NCBI GenBank assembly: GCA_039583875.1 | Contig: CM077165.1 | Span: forward strand, 73,582,757-73,646,756 | Direction of reading: 5' to 3' | From: Platanthera guangdongensis | Lineage: Eukaryota > Streptophyta > Magnoliopsida > Asparagales > Orchidaceae | Length of the DNA: 64,000 nt | Shown here: positions 35,776-47,800 of the stretch, piece after piece | Position numbering within the stretch: the stretch's first letter is position 1 | Layout of the letters: each line of letters opens with the position of its first letter | Translations under genes and position numbers: made by a program | The notes under the pieces: model-generated | The model's database searches: none | What the model saw: the letters and a program-made list of their open reading frames with translations, nothing else | What the model was told of the DNA's origin: nothing

Positions 35776-38700
35776 TGTAAGACCCCCCTCCCGGATCCCA
35801 AAACACGACACAAAGGGGGTCTTATGCCCAGAATAGACGCCTTGCAGTAGCATTAGCACATGGGCTAACCTATACCACAAGACGCCTATTCTGCCGGCTA
35901 CAACCAATATCAATACATATGCCAACCCAACCAAAATATAATAAAGAGAAGTCAAATCCACACCAAGTATATATGTGTCCAAAGTACATCAAAATAGGGA
36001 AGCTAAAACATGCTTCTACAATATATCGGAGTACAGCTAATAAACACCCAAAAGGGCTACATTAGAGTCGCTCAACACTCACATCAGTAACTGATGGTAG
36101 CGATGATACCGTCCCTTCAGGCCCTGTCATCCTGGCTTGGCTGTCCTGCTGCAAAGTCTGCGGTTATTCTACCTACGGGGAGACCTCCTAAAAAGGAAGA
36201 CGTAGCAACCGTTAGTCGAAAATACTAAGTGGCTTCACATATGCTCCCCCGGCGACTCCTCGGCACCGGGCGGAGAAAAGAGCAAGAGTACAAGGTATAA
36301 TAAATAGTATAAGCAGATACAAGCAGGTGGTAATGGTACTATAAGATTAATAGCATTTTATTCTAGCAGTTCTACATAAACAATAACAAACCATCAAGTA
36401 CAAGTAACTACAACAAGAAAGTAACTTAACTTATAAGGATGCCCATACAAGCTTATAAGTTAAGGATCGGTTTACATAAAGTAACTCATCGTATAAGAGT
36501 GCCCATACAAACTTATACGATGAGGATCTTGGTGTGCAATGTAATGTAATTGTATGTATGATATGCAATGACTCACCCATGATCACACACATGCAATTGC
36601 CATGTCGACACAAACTATAGTTCCCACTATTCGAGCAGGTAGCTTACCTCTCAGGCATCAACTGTCGTGGCCAGGCGGTGACAGTAGAGTGGGCATCTCT
36701 ACTACTAGGAGGGTATCCACACTACTTCACCTAGGCCTCCGTACGCCTTAACGCTAAGAACACAACAACAGAGCCCATGCGTACTATGGCCTAGTGGGGG
36801 TCTCGGGTAGATGTGCACCGAGAACACAGCCCCGAACTGGCCTTGTATGACCCGGAAGGGGCCTCGGAAGTAAGCACGAGGACACAGGCCAACCGTTCAC
36901 TTGACACCAAAGGAGCCTCGGGACATGAACACTGAGGACCAAGCCCAACCGCCCAAAGTCTAGCTATCAACTCCCGTCGGGGTGACGATCGACGAGCCCG
37001 TAGACCTGCCACACTATCCTTAACCCAGGATTGCGACACCACATGTCGACTCAAACCGCATGCAATTCCACATCACTGTGGCATGGAAGGAGCCTCGGAG
37101 AGAACATGAGGACCAAGCCCAACCATCCACTCGGCATGGAAGGAATCCCGGGTTGTGAACACCGAGGACCAAGCCCAACCGTCCGACTTTGACTTATCCC
37201 AACTCTATCCCAACTAATGACGGTTAACACCGCACTTACATCCTTCCACAATGCTACCCGTAGGGAGACGACACTCTAAGAATTGGACTACTAAATTCAT
37301 TCCGTTAATCAAACTTTCATATGGCCATAGATTATCCTCCTACATGTCATTCCAAATGATTTCAACATATTATAAACATGATGCACATTTATATTAGTCT
37401 ACCAATTTCTATCAAATCATTTCGTTTATGTATGCTTCGCTTCACTAATCAATTTCATGGGATCCAACTATTAAACTTCATCAATTATAGAACAATTATG
37501 ATTAACATAAAAGAGTTCACCAAACCTCGAGTTAATTTGCAACATTATCTCTACCGAGTCCAAATTCAATGTTATAACAAACCCAGAATTTAAGTACAGG
37601 ATAAATCTGGACAGCAAATATGACCGGAGATTCCTGAAGCTACAGGAATCCAGCAAAGACGTGTAACCCCTCGATGGAAAGGACCTTCCATGGGTTACAA
37701 CTTTCATATTCATTAAACAACCCAGATTTGAGAGTAACATACTTGAAATCGGCTTCGAAGTCCGCTGCGCACAGAACACAATTTCTGCATGCAGGGTTTG
37801 CCGGCCGTCAAATTCATTCAGACTTTCCCGTGGCTACACACGTTGCCTGAAGTCGTGCAACCATTAGTTAGAAAGGTATTTTCAAGGGCTTCAACTTTCA
37901 TGTTTAGTCGAAAGCCTAGATCTGGACATATCCCACCAAACAATGGCCAAGAAGATCGCTGCGGGCAGAATACAGATCCTGCACGCATCTTGAGGCGGTA
38001 TGAACGACATCAGTTCATCTTACTCCTCAAGCCGATCTACCCAAATCTCTCCAGAAATTCTTCCTCCCTTATTCACCCTCATGAGGCCACGACTCTTCAC
38101 GAAACCATCATCCATCATCACATAGAAGAAGGGAGTGGTTGAAGACATCTAAAACCTAGGAGACAAGTCCTAGCATGGCCATTCCTAGAAAACTTCTCCT
38201 CTCCATCAAGACTCTCTTGAGCGATGTCTCACCTAAGAAAATAACTAGAGATCTAGCACCAAGGGAGAGGGGAGGAAGCTCACCTCATTTCCGGCATTTC
38301 CACTATTTCCGGCCATGGATCGTGTAACTCTTCTCGGCGGTATCTTCTCTTTCACGGCGGCAGCAGATCGTCTCCTCCAAGACTTCCTCCATCAGTTTTC
38401 CCTCTCTACAGAAGTTTCTCTCAGGAAAAATGACTGAAATGAGAAGTGAAAACTACTAGGGTTTTCACAACCCTTACATATGAAAAGTGACACGGGTAGG
38501 GACACGCCCGAATCCTTACCCGTGTCCTGCTTCGGGCGAAGCATCAACCACAGTTTTAGTGTCGGTTCAACACTCGACACGGGTAGGGACATGCCCGTGT
38601 CCCGACCCATTTCCATATGACACGGACGTGTTCCCTGGCCTTGTCCTTCTCTGGATACATCTTGACGAACTCAACTCAACACACAGACACACGGGTAGGG

Positions 38701-39259
38701 ACACGCCCGTGTCTCTACCCATGTCATACATTTCGTCGATCTCGACACACTTCGTCGATCTCGACACGCTTCATCGAGTTCAACTCGACACACACACGGG
38801 TAGGGACACGCCCGTGTCTCTACCCACGTCATACACTTCGTCGATCTCGACTAGTTTCGTCGATATCGACACACACACGGGTAGGGACACGCCCGTGTCT
38901 CTACCCGTGTCACTTCACAGGATACACCTCGTCGATGTCGACACGTCTTGACGGACTCAACTCAACACACACACGGGTAGGGACACACCCGTGTCACTAC
39001 CCGTGTCACTTCACACGGGTAGTAACATGCCCGTATCACTACACGTGTCCTTTTCTGGACATACTCGAGTCGTCAACTCGAGAGTTGTCCTCTCCCACAT
39101 GGGTAAGGACACGCCCGTATCTCTACCCGTGTCCTATTCTATACTGATTTCTCCTCCCATCTACAAGTGCAGCCCAACTGCCAGCACTCCCATGAGCCCA
39201 AGTTAGCTCTCCCGACTCAAAATGCGCACGAGGGGCCTAGTGCGAATTGGGAAGTTACA
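35776..39259 (-). mobile_element. Tek-B 5' LTR (complete, 3.48 kb)
   Basis: TGTAAGACCCCCC at the left and GGGAAGTTACA at the right, followed by the target duplication GTACT. It is the only full-length copy of this LTR here and shows what the 3' LTR has lost. The U3 array occupies 38490-39140. A TATA-like site (minus sense CATATGTAAGGG, weaker than CATATATAAGGG in the duplicated copy) lies at about 38471-38482. Confidence 0.93.
38490..39140 (-). repeat. palindromic array in Tek-B U3
   Basis: At least six units of the dyad ACACGGGTAGGGACACGCCC plus GTGTCTCTACCCGTGTC. They are separated by segments rich in TTCGTCGATCTCGACAC and CATCGAGTTCAACTCGACAC. Each unit could fold into a stem of roughly 15-20 bp. 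Open frames such as 38487-38951 and 38617-39147 arise from this repeat. Confidence 0.92.
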
Positions 39260-39884
39260 GTACTTTAGGGTACCCATGTCGTCAATTGAAAAGTCAGGTA
39301 ATTCCACTTTCTCAGTCTTACTACGGAGGTTACAAATCAGGATCGTCTTTCTGATGTAGCCTAGTGAGAGTAATCCACGAAGGCTCAACCACCTCTAATC
39401 TACTCGGCGAAGCGCTATTCCCTACGGTTACGTCCATGAGCAAAAACTCTTCAATAAGGGATTGCATCGAGAGGTTAAAGATATGTGCGGGCTTCCGGCT
39501 CAACGCATCTGCTACTACATTAGCCTTGCCGAGATGATAAAGGATATCGACTTCATAGTCCGCAACATACTCTAGCCATCGACGTTGGCACAAATTCAAT
39601 TCCTTCTGAGTGAAGACATATTTCAAACTTTCGTGGTCCGAATAAATTTTGCACGACACTCCATACAGAAGATGTCTCCACAACTTCAAGGCATAAATGA
39701 CGGCATCAAATTCGAGGTCGTGTGTAGGGTAATTCTTCTCATGCACCTTCAATTGTCTCGATCTATACGCAATAACTTTGTCGTCCTGCATCGACACGCA
39801 ACCGAGTCCAACTCGCGAGGCGTCCACATAAACAACATACTCGACTCCTTCCACCGGTAATGCCAATACTGGAGCAGAACACAA
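39260..39884 (-). pseudogene. Tek-A RNase H and linker to integrase
   Basis: The open segment 39330-39884 contains [48 protein letters not shown] and [10 protein letters not shown], which are RNase H motifs, then [11 protein letters not shown] frameshift near 39335-39388 shifts the linker (KVELPDFSIDDMGTLKY), which ends at the Tek-B target site. The integrase zinc-binding domain resumes at 11650 beyond Tek-B. The other end is cut by the chimeric insertion at 39885. Confidence 0.9.
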
Positions 39885-40551
39885 TGTAACAACCCGCATT
39901 TTCACCGCATATAATAACTTATCAGAGTAAGGGAAAATGCGCTTCATGATGCCACGTCAGCAGGGGATAACTGCGGACGCTCAGGCAGACACCTACTTAA
40001 ACATGAAGAAAGATTCTTTCAGTTATTTTAAGGAAAATCAACTAAGTGCAATAGTTAGCTGTATCCCTCAGCTTAGTGGCTCACTTAGTCCACGAATCAA
40101 AATATAGTAATACGCTGCGAAAAAAATACTTGTTTAGATTGACTCAAACATCCTACATGAGTATAAACATCCCCTAAGGACAACTCATGCTATGCAAGAC
40201 TGTAAATTTATAATATTAGTAAGGATAGCTTTTACGGTCGCCAAATATAACAAGTTAGAGTTTTTTAAATTATGCAGTGCATGAAGTAATAGTAGTAGAT
40301 TTTATTCTTAAAAATACCTAACAAGCATTCCTAACATAAATCATCCCAGAGAGCAAGCAATCCACATCCACATATAAAAAGACTAAGCAGCTAGCAAGGA
40401 TCAAAAAGTAACAATACTGTGGGCGTCAACAAACTGACACGAACACACATACAGAAAAGTATGTCTGAACCAGTAACTAAATAAACAACAAACTACCTCG
40501 TTGAGACGAGATAACAACCACGGCCAACACTGCCGCCCAGAAACTCCAAAA

Positions 40552-40960
40552 CTAGCTCTGATATCTGCTACTGCTCTGAACCTGAGGCATTCCAAAGATA
40601 GAACACCTCAGCAACTCATCGAGCGGAGTACGCAACTCATCCAACTCACGCAGAGCCATACGGTACGGTTCTTTGGCAATAGGACGAGTACCTAGCTCGA
40701 GGTCTATCACAAACTCTATCTCCCTTTCAGGAGAAAGTCCTGGAGGACTATCAGGAAAGACATCTGGAAACTCTCGCATCATCGAGACAGCCTCAAGACG
40801 TGGTGTAACAAGAGCTGTTTCCAGAGCAGAAATAGAAACTAAAAATGTCTCGCAACCAGACTCTATAGCACGACAAGCACGTACCGCAGAAATAACAAAA
40901 CTCTGTCCTGAAATACATAGACGCTCATAGGTTGTCCATCGTCCATCCTGAAATCCAGTC
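40552..40960 (-). pseudogene. captured protease-to-RT linker fragment
   Basis: Minus-strand reading includes MMREFPDVFPDSPPGL and EREIEFVIDLELGTRPIAK, then PYRMALRELDEL. This is the region just before RT in Tek-A (compare 42054-42400) but clearly diverged from it. There is no RT palm, so it is a fragment trapped inside the chimeric unit. Confidence 0.8.
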
Positions 40961-40965
40961 TCTTA

Positions 40966-41316
40966 GCTGTAGCTCAGTTGGTGATGTGCACTTTTTATGT
41001 AACGTTCCGACCCACCGGACTATCTACCGGCCCACCGGGCGCGTTACAGGGCTACAACCCAATACACCCAACGCCTCTCCTGCCTGTTTCTCAGCAAGGT
41101 GCATTGTTGGCACTAGGTATCGAACACGTAACCCTTGATAACACACTCTTCCAACAGTGCTCATCACCAACTGAGCTTCAGCGTTGGGTTCGTTACCTTG
41201 CACCAACAACGCGCCTTGTTGAGAAACAGGCGGGAGAGGCGTTGGGGTGTATTGGGCTGTAGCCCTGTAACGCGCCCGGTGGGCCGGTAGATAGTCCGAT
41301 GGGCCGGAACGTTACA
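40966..41316. repeat. inverted pair of tRNA-derived SINE-like sequences
   Basis: On the minus strand, 41180 down to about 40992 reads GCTGAAGCTCAGTTGGTGAT (A-box type) and then GTTCGATACC (B-box type). A body containing CCCGGTGGGCCGGTAGATAG follows, ending CGTTACATAAAAAG. A plus-strand relative has its head at 40966-40991 (GCTGTAGCTCAGTTGGTGAT) and its body at 41181-41316. The minus copy thus seems inserted in the plus copy, giving a hairpin with arms of about 120 bp. The arms differ at several sites. A MITE is the alternative, but the A- and B-box pattern favours a SINE. Confidence 0.6.
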
Positions 41317-42053
41317 CACAATCTCCTCTTGAGCTCTTGAAAAGCTTCTTTACAGGCATCACTCCAAATAAAAGTTGCGCTCTTTTGTGTAAGCCTGGTC
41401 AACGACGCAGAGAGTACAGAGAATCCTTCCACAAATCTTTTGTAGTAACCTGCCAACCCTAAGAAGATCCTTATTTCCTTAGGCGATGTAGGTCTCCTCC
41501 AATCCAAGACGGCGGCTATCTTCGCGGGATCCACTATGATACTGTCCTTACTTACAATGTGTCCTAGGAATGACACCTGAGATAACCAGAACTCGCACTT
41601 GGTAAGCTTCGCATAGAGCTTGTGCTCCCTCAGAGTAGACAAGTCAAAGCGCACGTGCAAGGTGTGCTTATATACATTTCTAGAATATACCAGGACATCG
41701 TCAATGAATACCACCACGAACTTATCCAGAAAATCCTTGAACACCCTGTTCATCATGTCCATAAAGGCCAAAGGTGCATTCGTTAATCCAAATAACATTA
41801 CCAGAAATTCAAAGTGACCATAGCGCGAACGAAAAGTAGTTCGCAGAATGTCTGACTCCCGGATTCTTAACTGATGGTAACCTGAACAGAGGTCAATCTT
41901 CGAGAATACGGAGCTACCTCGCAACTGATCGAACAAGTCATCGATCCTAGGCAATAGATATCTGTTCTTAATGGTCACCTTGTTTAGCTCTCGATAGTCA
42001 ATGCATAGCCTCATTGTTCCATCCTTTTTCTTCACGAAGAGCACTGGTGCACC
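41317..42053 (-). pseudogene. Tek-A reverse transcriptase
   Basis: Open from 42044 with [63 protein letters not shown] (catalytic FIDD) and [15 protein letters not shown], up to [13 protein letters not shown] at the chimeric insertion. A stop near 42055 separates it from the upstream linker (APYV, stop position). Apart from the insertion this is among the better preserved RT domains of the window. Confidence 0.9.
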
Positions 42054-42725
42054 CTACGTGGAAGAACTGGGTTTAATAAAAACGTACTGCAGTAACTCAT
42101 ACAGTTGAGCACACAACTCCTCTAACTCACGCAGCGCCATGCGGTACGGTGCCTTTACAATAGGGCGAGTGCCTGGATCGAGGTATATAACAAACTCTAC
42201 CTCTCTCTCAGGAGGAAGTCCAGGAAGACTAGTAGGAAAGACATCCGGAAACTCACGCACCACAGAAACATCCTCAACCCGAGGCTCAGCCGGTGCAGCT
42301 CCCAGAACAGAAACGGAGCCAAGAAAAGAATCACAGCCAGACTCTAGAAATTTGCGAGCACGTACCATAGAAATGATCGGAGATTCCTGATGCGGCAAAC
42401 CATACACACTCATGGGCTGCCCATGGTCACATTTAAAATCCAAGTGCTTGTACTTGCACTGAATGACGACATCATAGCTGGATAGCCAGTCCATGCCCAA
42501 AATCACGTCAAAGTCTACCAGATCTAGCACCTTCAGATCCATAAAGGCTAGAAAACCCCCTAGGAAGATGGGGAATTTTTGGATACCCTGACTTGACCTC
42601 ACCAACTCTCCTGAAGGAAATTTGACATTTATGGAGGTGTCTAACTGGTCGAGAGCTCAGCAATGTCAGTCTACAAAACTCCTCGCCACAAAGGAGTGTG
42701 TAGCACCCGAATCGAACAAAACGCC
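42054..42725 (-). pseudogene. Tek-A aspartic protease and RT linker
   Basis: The active site LFDSGATHSF is encoded near 42690-42720, in a frame separated by a stop near 42658 from the open segment 42054-42605. That segment holds DVILGMDWLSSYDV, then FPDVFPTSLPGLPPEREVEF and PYRMALRELEEL. D-S-G-A is an acceptable active site. Confidence 0.87.
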
Positions 42726-44062
42726 CGCCCACTTATTCTTTACCTTAAATTCACCTAAACACATAACACGCGCAACTAAAATGCGAAAACTATAAATTTA
42801 CTAAAAGAGATTACTAGCCTAGTCAGAGACTAACCTGAGATCACTTGAGTCGAAGATTGGGCTTCCTCCTTGGTAAGCACATTCAACTTTCCTTTTCCCT
42901 TGTCCACGAGAGGCGGGGCATAGGTAGAGTCTGCAACGGAATTGCATGCAGCGCAGGCTGGCTCTACGGGCAATTAGCCTTCATGTGCCCTTTCTGGCCG
43001 TAGAGAAAATAGGCTTCAGCCTTCTTGCAATAACGAGCCACATCATGCCCACTCCTCTGGCAATAAGAACAGATAAGACCTCCCTTTGGAGCATCCTAGA
43101 TCGTGTGTACCTGTGACAGCTTCCGCACATCCAGTCTCTTAAAGCACTTCTCAAAAGGGTGTCCTGGCTTACCACAGAAGCTACATGCTTCCCTTCTATC
43201 CTTCTTCGCTGCAGGGACAGATGCCCTAGCACTTCCTCCATCGTCAGATTTCCTTTTGTCCTTCTTCACATGCAATCCTCGATTCTTCGCATTTTCTACT
43301 GCCTCAACCTTTAATGCAGCTTCGACTACTTCTGCAAAGGTCTCAGACTTGTATGCGCTAGCCAACTACTGGATGTCATACCTCAGACCACCCAGGAAAT
43401 GCTTTACTCTGCCTTCTTCGGATGCTACAAGATCTTTGGTGAAATGACTGAGCTTGCTAAACTCACCTCATACTCACTAACAGTGAGTTGTCTCTGCTTA
43501 ATGTGTAAAAAGTTATTCATTAGACGGTCTCGCTCGACCGGTGGTAAAAACTTCTTCAGTAACATACTCTTGAATGATTCCCATGAGCAGCCATCAGAAA
43601 GGTTCTCTTTTTCTCTAATCCACAAACTTTTCGCAAGACCCTTGAGCTAATATGCCGCAATCATCACCTTCTGATCGGAGGAAATGCCAGAATAGGAAAA
43701 CATTGCTTCCATGGCAATGACCAGTCATCCAATGCCATGAAGTCTACTCTACCATCATACAAAGGAGGTCCTAGTCGCTGGAAGTGAGAAATGAAGTTCA
43801 TCTCAGGAGGCAGTGCGACTGGGGGAATTAGAGCAGTAGGGGGAGTAGGAACAGTTTGGCCCACAGCAGGGTCCTGTGCTCTGGTCTGCTGCCCGACAAC
43901 GATGGCCAACAACTATTGTATCTGAGATTGCATGTCCACCATCTGCCTCGTTAGGGCCTCATTACTTTGCCGTAGCGCTTTGATCACCGCTTCGCTCTGG
44001 GCACCATAAGACTCACCCTCTGACGGGGGAGTCGACCTCATCGCAACGCGTTTAGGCGGCAT
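42726..44062 (-). pseudogene. Tek-A gag with three zinc-knuckle-like motifs
   Basis: ATG at 44060-44062 begins MPPKRVAMRST. A TAG at about 43913 interrupts the N-terminal coiled-coil-like part. Gag core motifs follow (FQRLGPPLYDGRVDF; WESFKSMLLKKFLPP at 43425-43625). Then come three knuckle-like motifs: CSFCGKPGHPFEKC (about 43155-43200), CSYCQRSGHDVARYC (about 43035-43075) and YFLYGQKGHMKANC (about 42970-43015). In the third, both N-terminal cysteines are tyrosines, as expected from C-to-T decay on the other strand. Frameshifts lie near 43365-43425 and 43640-43664. Confidence 0.87.
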
Positions 44063-44825
44063 TCTACAGAATAAACGGATATCTAGTCAAAACTTTTCTA
44101 AGAGATCACAAACTGGGAAGATAATCACTTAGCAAACTGTTTCAGGTTCATATTTTACCGATACGAACAAACGACCTATCGAGGACCTAGCTTACTACAC
44201 CGAAGCTAGAAAAATCGAATACCCTGACTCAGATCAGATCGAAAAAGAACAGATACTTACTCTTGCTGTTACCTTGCTCTGGGAAATCATAAAATGATGT
44301 TATGCTTCTAACTAGTGCCTATAATATGAATGCATGAATGTTTAAATTTCATCTCAAAGCATGGGCGTACATATGTCATCATGCAGATCTTTAACTTGAC
44401 ACGTGTGCTTATGCGATGATATGTTATCTATGTAGTGTTATGCTTTCTAAAAAGGCCTTAGTGCATGTTATGAGCGGCGTACACATATAATGTTATGCAT
44501 CCCATACTACATAATATTGTATGTGACGAAGAAAAGTAAACGTGCTAATAGGCATCCAGGTGATGATGGTTATGCATCACATACTACATAACTGTCACAT
44601 GTTGCCACTTATGGTGGATCCATATACAAACACATATTATGCATCCCATACTACATAATATGCACCGTATACTTCATATCATGCTATGAGTGTAGTGTTC
44701 GTGCTTCCATCAAGATCTACTGATGACATATCAGTGTGTGTTTGCAATGAAATGATACGAATAGAGTTTTGCTTAAGGTAAAGTTGTTCGACTAGCTTGC
44801 CAAACCAACCAACCCTCTCGCAAAA
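44063..44825 (-). other. Tek-A leader between PBS and gag
   Basis: No coding sequence is seen. The motif TATGCATCCCATACTACATA occurs with slight variation near 44494, 44570 and 44638, a loose repeat spaced about 65-75 bp. It is in the position of a packaging/leader region of the genomic RNA. Confidence 0.7.
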
Positions 44826-44841
44826 CCTGGCTCTGATACCA
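44826..44841 (-). other. Tek-A primer binding site
   Basis: Minus-strand TGGTATCAGAGCCAGG matches the classic plant tRNA-Met PBS. It lies two bases inside the 5' LTR. Confidence 0.93.
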
Positions 44842-44843
44842 AC

Positions 44844-47800
44844 TGTCACGACCCGCATTTTCTTCATATTCAAAAATACGTCAGAGTAGAGAAAATATGC
44901 GTCGTGATGCCACGCCGTGCAGGGGACAACTGCAGACGCTTAGGCAACACGTCCTCACATTTACTTCATGTAAAAGATTTATGAAATTAAGTTAAAAATA
45001 GTGCATATAAGTTATTAGAGTTACTGACCGCGTCCCTCGGTCGGGGGGAGCACTAGTCCATAGGTGAGAAAATATATAAGTTTAGTATCTTGAGATGATG
45101 ATGTGACTTCTACATTTAATATATAGAGAGGACTTTTATAACGCTTAAAATAGTAGATTTAGTAGTTAAAAATCATATCATGCCAATACTCCAGAATGCA
45201 GTTTTGTATACTTTAAAATAACTAAATGCATCCTAACATAAATCTTTCCCAGAGAGCAAGTATAAACAGGTAAAATATAACATCAATAAAAGCAACAATT
45301 GGTCTATCATAGAGAAGTCAAAGACTATGGGCGTCAACTACTGACACGAACCCATAGTAAAATGAGGCAAGTCTCAACAAAGTCAACTACCTCTAAGGTC
45401 TGAGGTGGAAGCAAACGACCGCAGCAACCCGCAGTACTAGAAGCACAACACGGTCAGCTAAACCTGCTACGGCTCTGATCCCGAGGCATCTAGAAGAAGA
45501 ACACCTCATAAGCAAGTTACAAATGGTGCAAGAATAAAGGCAGACCAAACAAACTTCAAAGTGAAGGAAATTTGTAAAATAACTGCAACAAAAGGGTCAG
45601 CAGCAGAGTAAAAGTAAGCAAATAGTAAATCTAACCAAACAAGAATGGCTAAACACATCATCCGGACAGAACAAAGCACCAACACCAGAAGTTCAAACTT
45701 TTATCTTTCATTAATATTCAAGTTATTCATCAAATAAAAAAAATGAGACTAATCAGCTCAACAATAAAGAGTATTGTGCCGGGGAAAAAGGTCCACAACA
45801 AGCACAAACCCAGCCAACAAGCACAAACCCAGCAAACAAGTACCATGCTGAGGGAGAAACCCTAACACGCACAGACCAAGCTAAGGTAATGTGCCGGGGA
45901 TGAAAGTGCACAACGCGCACAGTCTCAAGCATAAGGCACTATGCCGAGGGAGAAACCCCAACGCGCACAGTCCATCTATGTTTCTTTAGTTACATAATTA
46001 TACAAGCAGAGTTCTGTTTTATTCATCACAGACTCACGGTCAACAATCAATGTAGACTGCATAAAGACATTTCGAGGTCAAGCAAAGTGCAGTTTAATCA
46101 AGAACAACGAAATGCACAAGATGTCACAACGATCATGATGACTCGATAGTTACAATGGCACGACAACCAATTCGTTTACCAATTTTACGGAATCAAAATT
46201 GGGGGTATGCTTTTAGGGAAAACAAGTCGCGATTCAAGAAAAAGAGAAAAATAATTAGAATTCAAGGACAAGTTTCTATGCAATTTAAACATAACAACTC
46301 AACCCAATGTGGCAAATTTTAGAATAAAGGAGCAAGAGAGAGAGAGAGCAAGAACACCACTTGCCTCGATTTTACCAGAAAAATTCTCCAAATCACCGCA
46401 CGTCGCAGATCGGGGCAAAAGAAGATGGGAGGAGTCGAACTCTGAACGAAAATGGAGGAAATAGAGGTTAGGGCCGAAAAACCCTAACAAGAAAACTCAA
46501 GAAATTGGGAAAAATTACCAGGATAGCGTAGCTTTCGACGAGAGCTTTCCAGATTTATGATCGGCTGGAAATTTCGAGCACCGGAGCTCCGCCGGCGGCC
46601 ACCGGAAGATTCACGACTCAGAGTTTTGCCATCACTTTCGCTCTGATTCGGCCAAGAGAAGAAGAAGAAGATGTTCTTACTGTTTGTTTTTAACTATCAA
46701 AAGATAAGATTATATATATATATATATATATTTATAAAATTTCTTGTCTAAAACGGACGATCTACGAGCAAGTACGCGGAAGACAAAAATAGAGGTTTAG
46801 GATTACTTCAAAACGAAATGTGTCCAACATGAAAGTTGTAGATCTCGTCGAGACAAACAAATTTTATGTTAACCATTTCTCCATACGACATCGTTTTGAC
46901 TCTCAAAATGGCACTCAAACGGAAATTATAACGGGTTTTTCGGGAAGAAGATTACAGGTACTCGAGAAGTAGAAAAAGGCAACTCGAGTACTAAAATTTA
47001 GTACTCGAGTACTAAAAATTTAGTACTCGAGAACTACAGTCAGTACACGAGAGGCAGGAAAATTCACACGAGTAAAAATTTGCATGAACAGTGAATCCAC
47101 TCTTGTATAACAGAGAGTACTCGAGAGAAAAAAAAATTGCAGGAACAACAATTTACTCGAGAGCTGGTGAAGTTTACTCGAGTAGAAATCTCGATGAACA
47201 GGAAAAAGTTCACGAGAGCACAAAGTTTACTTGAGTAGAAATCTAGATGAACAGGAAGAAGGTACACGAGAGCAAAATGTTTACTCTAGTAGAAATCTAG
47301 ATGAACAGGAAAAAGGTACACGAGAGCAAAATGTTTACTCAAGTAGAAATTGTATGAAAATTTTTTTTTTTGCAAATCTAACCTTATGATCAAACTATAC
47401 AAATTAATAGTAATTTTTATTTTTGAATAGTACTTTAATATTAAAATATTCATATTTATATATTTTTGAATAAGGAAACTACGAGATCAAAACGGAGGCC
47501 CAAACACGCGCCGAATTAAACGAAATAATGCTGTAGGCGAACACAGACGCTACGAACACAACGACGAAGTCAAAACCAAAATCCGATGAGCCGTTCTTGA
47601 GATATAAATCCTCAAAGTCTACGGCGAACATAAATTCTACAAAACTTCGGAAATTCGCTGAGGCTCGAATATCGCTCCGATCGCGACGAAACTTGACGAG
47701 CATGCCAGAAATTAATCAATTTAATTTTCCAATGTGAAATTTTCCATTTTCGGCAAGGATTCGCGAATTTGGCCAACTCGATCGAATAGACGCGAAAACG

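Larger units (their letters stand above)
11651..39259 (-). mobile_element. Tek-B: complete Tekay-like element carrying nested insertions
   Basis: A Ty3/gypsy element bounded by TGTAAG...GTTACA LTRs at 11651-14265 (3') and 35776-39259 (5'). A perfect 5-bp target duplication GTACT lies at 11646-11650 and 39260-39264, both in Tek-A pol. Its genes read leftward from gag (about 35580) through PR, RT, RNase H and integrase to a chromodomain (14314). The integrase is interrupted twice, by Tek-C (14705-23529) and by an Athila-like element (23881-31632). The PBS next to the 5' LTR (AATGGTATATG on the minus strand, about 35766-35775) is a diverged tRNA-Met type. Confidence 0.92.
39885..41316 (-). mobile_element. 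chimeric TG...CA unit with CACAA target duplications
   Basis: Bounded by TGTAACAACCCGC and CCGGAACGTTACA, with CACAA at 39880-39884 and 41317-41321 inside the Tek-A RT/RNase H frame. The left 0.7 kb (to about 40610) resembles the first part of the Tek-A LTR (TGTCACGACCCGCATTTTC... at 44844). Next comes a reverse protease/RT-linker fragment (40612-40960), then an inverted pair of SINE-like sequences (40966-41316). The ends and target duplication fit integrase-mediated insertion. The most economical reading is a solo LTR, or tiny defective element, that had captured foreign pieces. Confidence 0.72.

Noticed and set aside
38487..39147. Long overlapping open frames (154 and 176 aa) rich in R, T, P and S
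   Set aside because: They are translations of the Tek-B palindromic array. Periodicity comes from the DNA repeat and no frame is preserved in other LTR copies.
40966..41180. Possible tRNA gene (A-box and B-box-like motifs)
   Set aside because: The acceptor and anticodon stems do not pair, and the motif is joined to a SINE-like body ending in an A tail.
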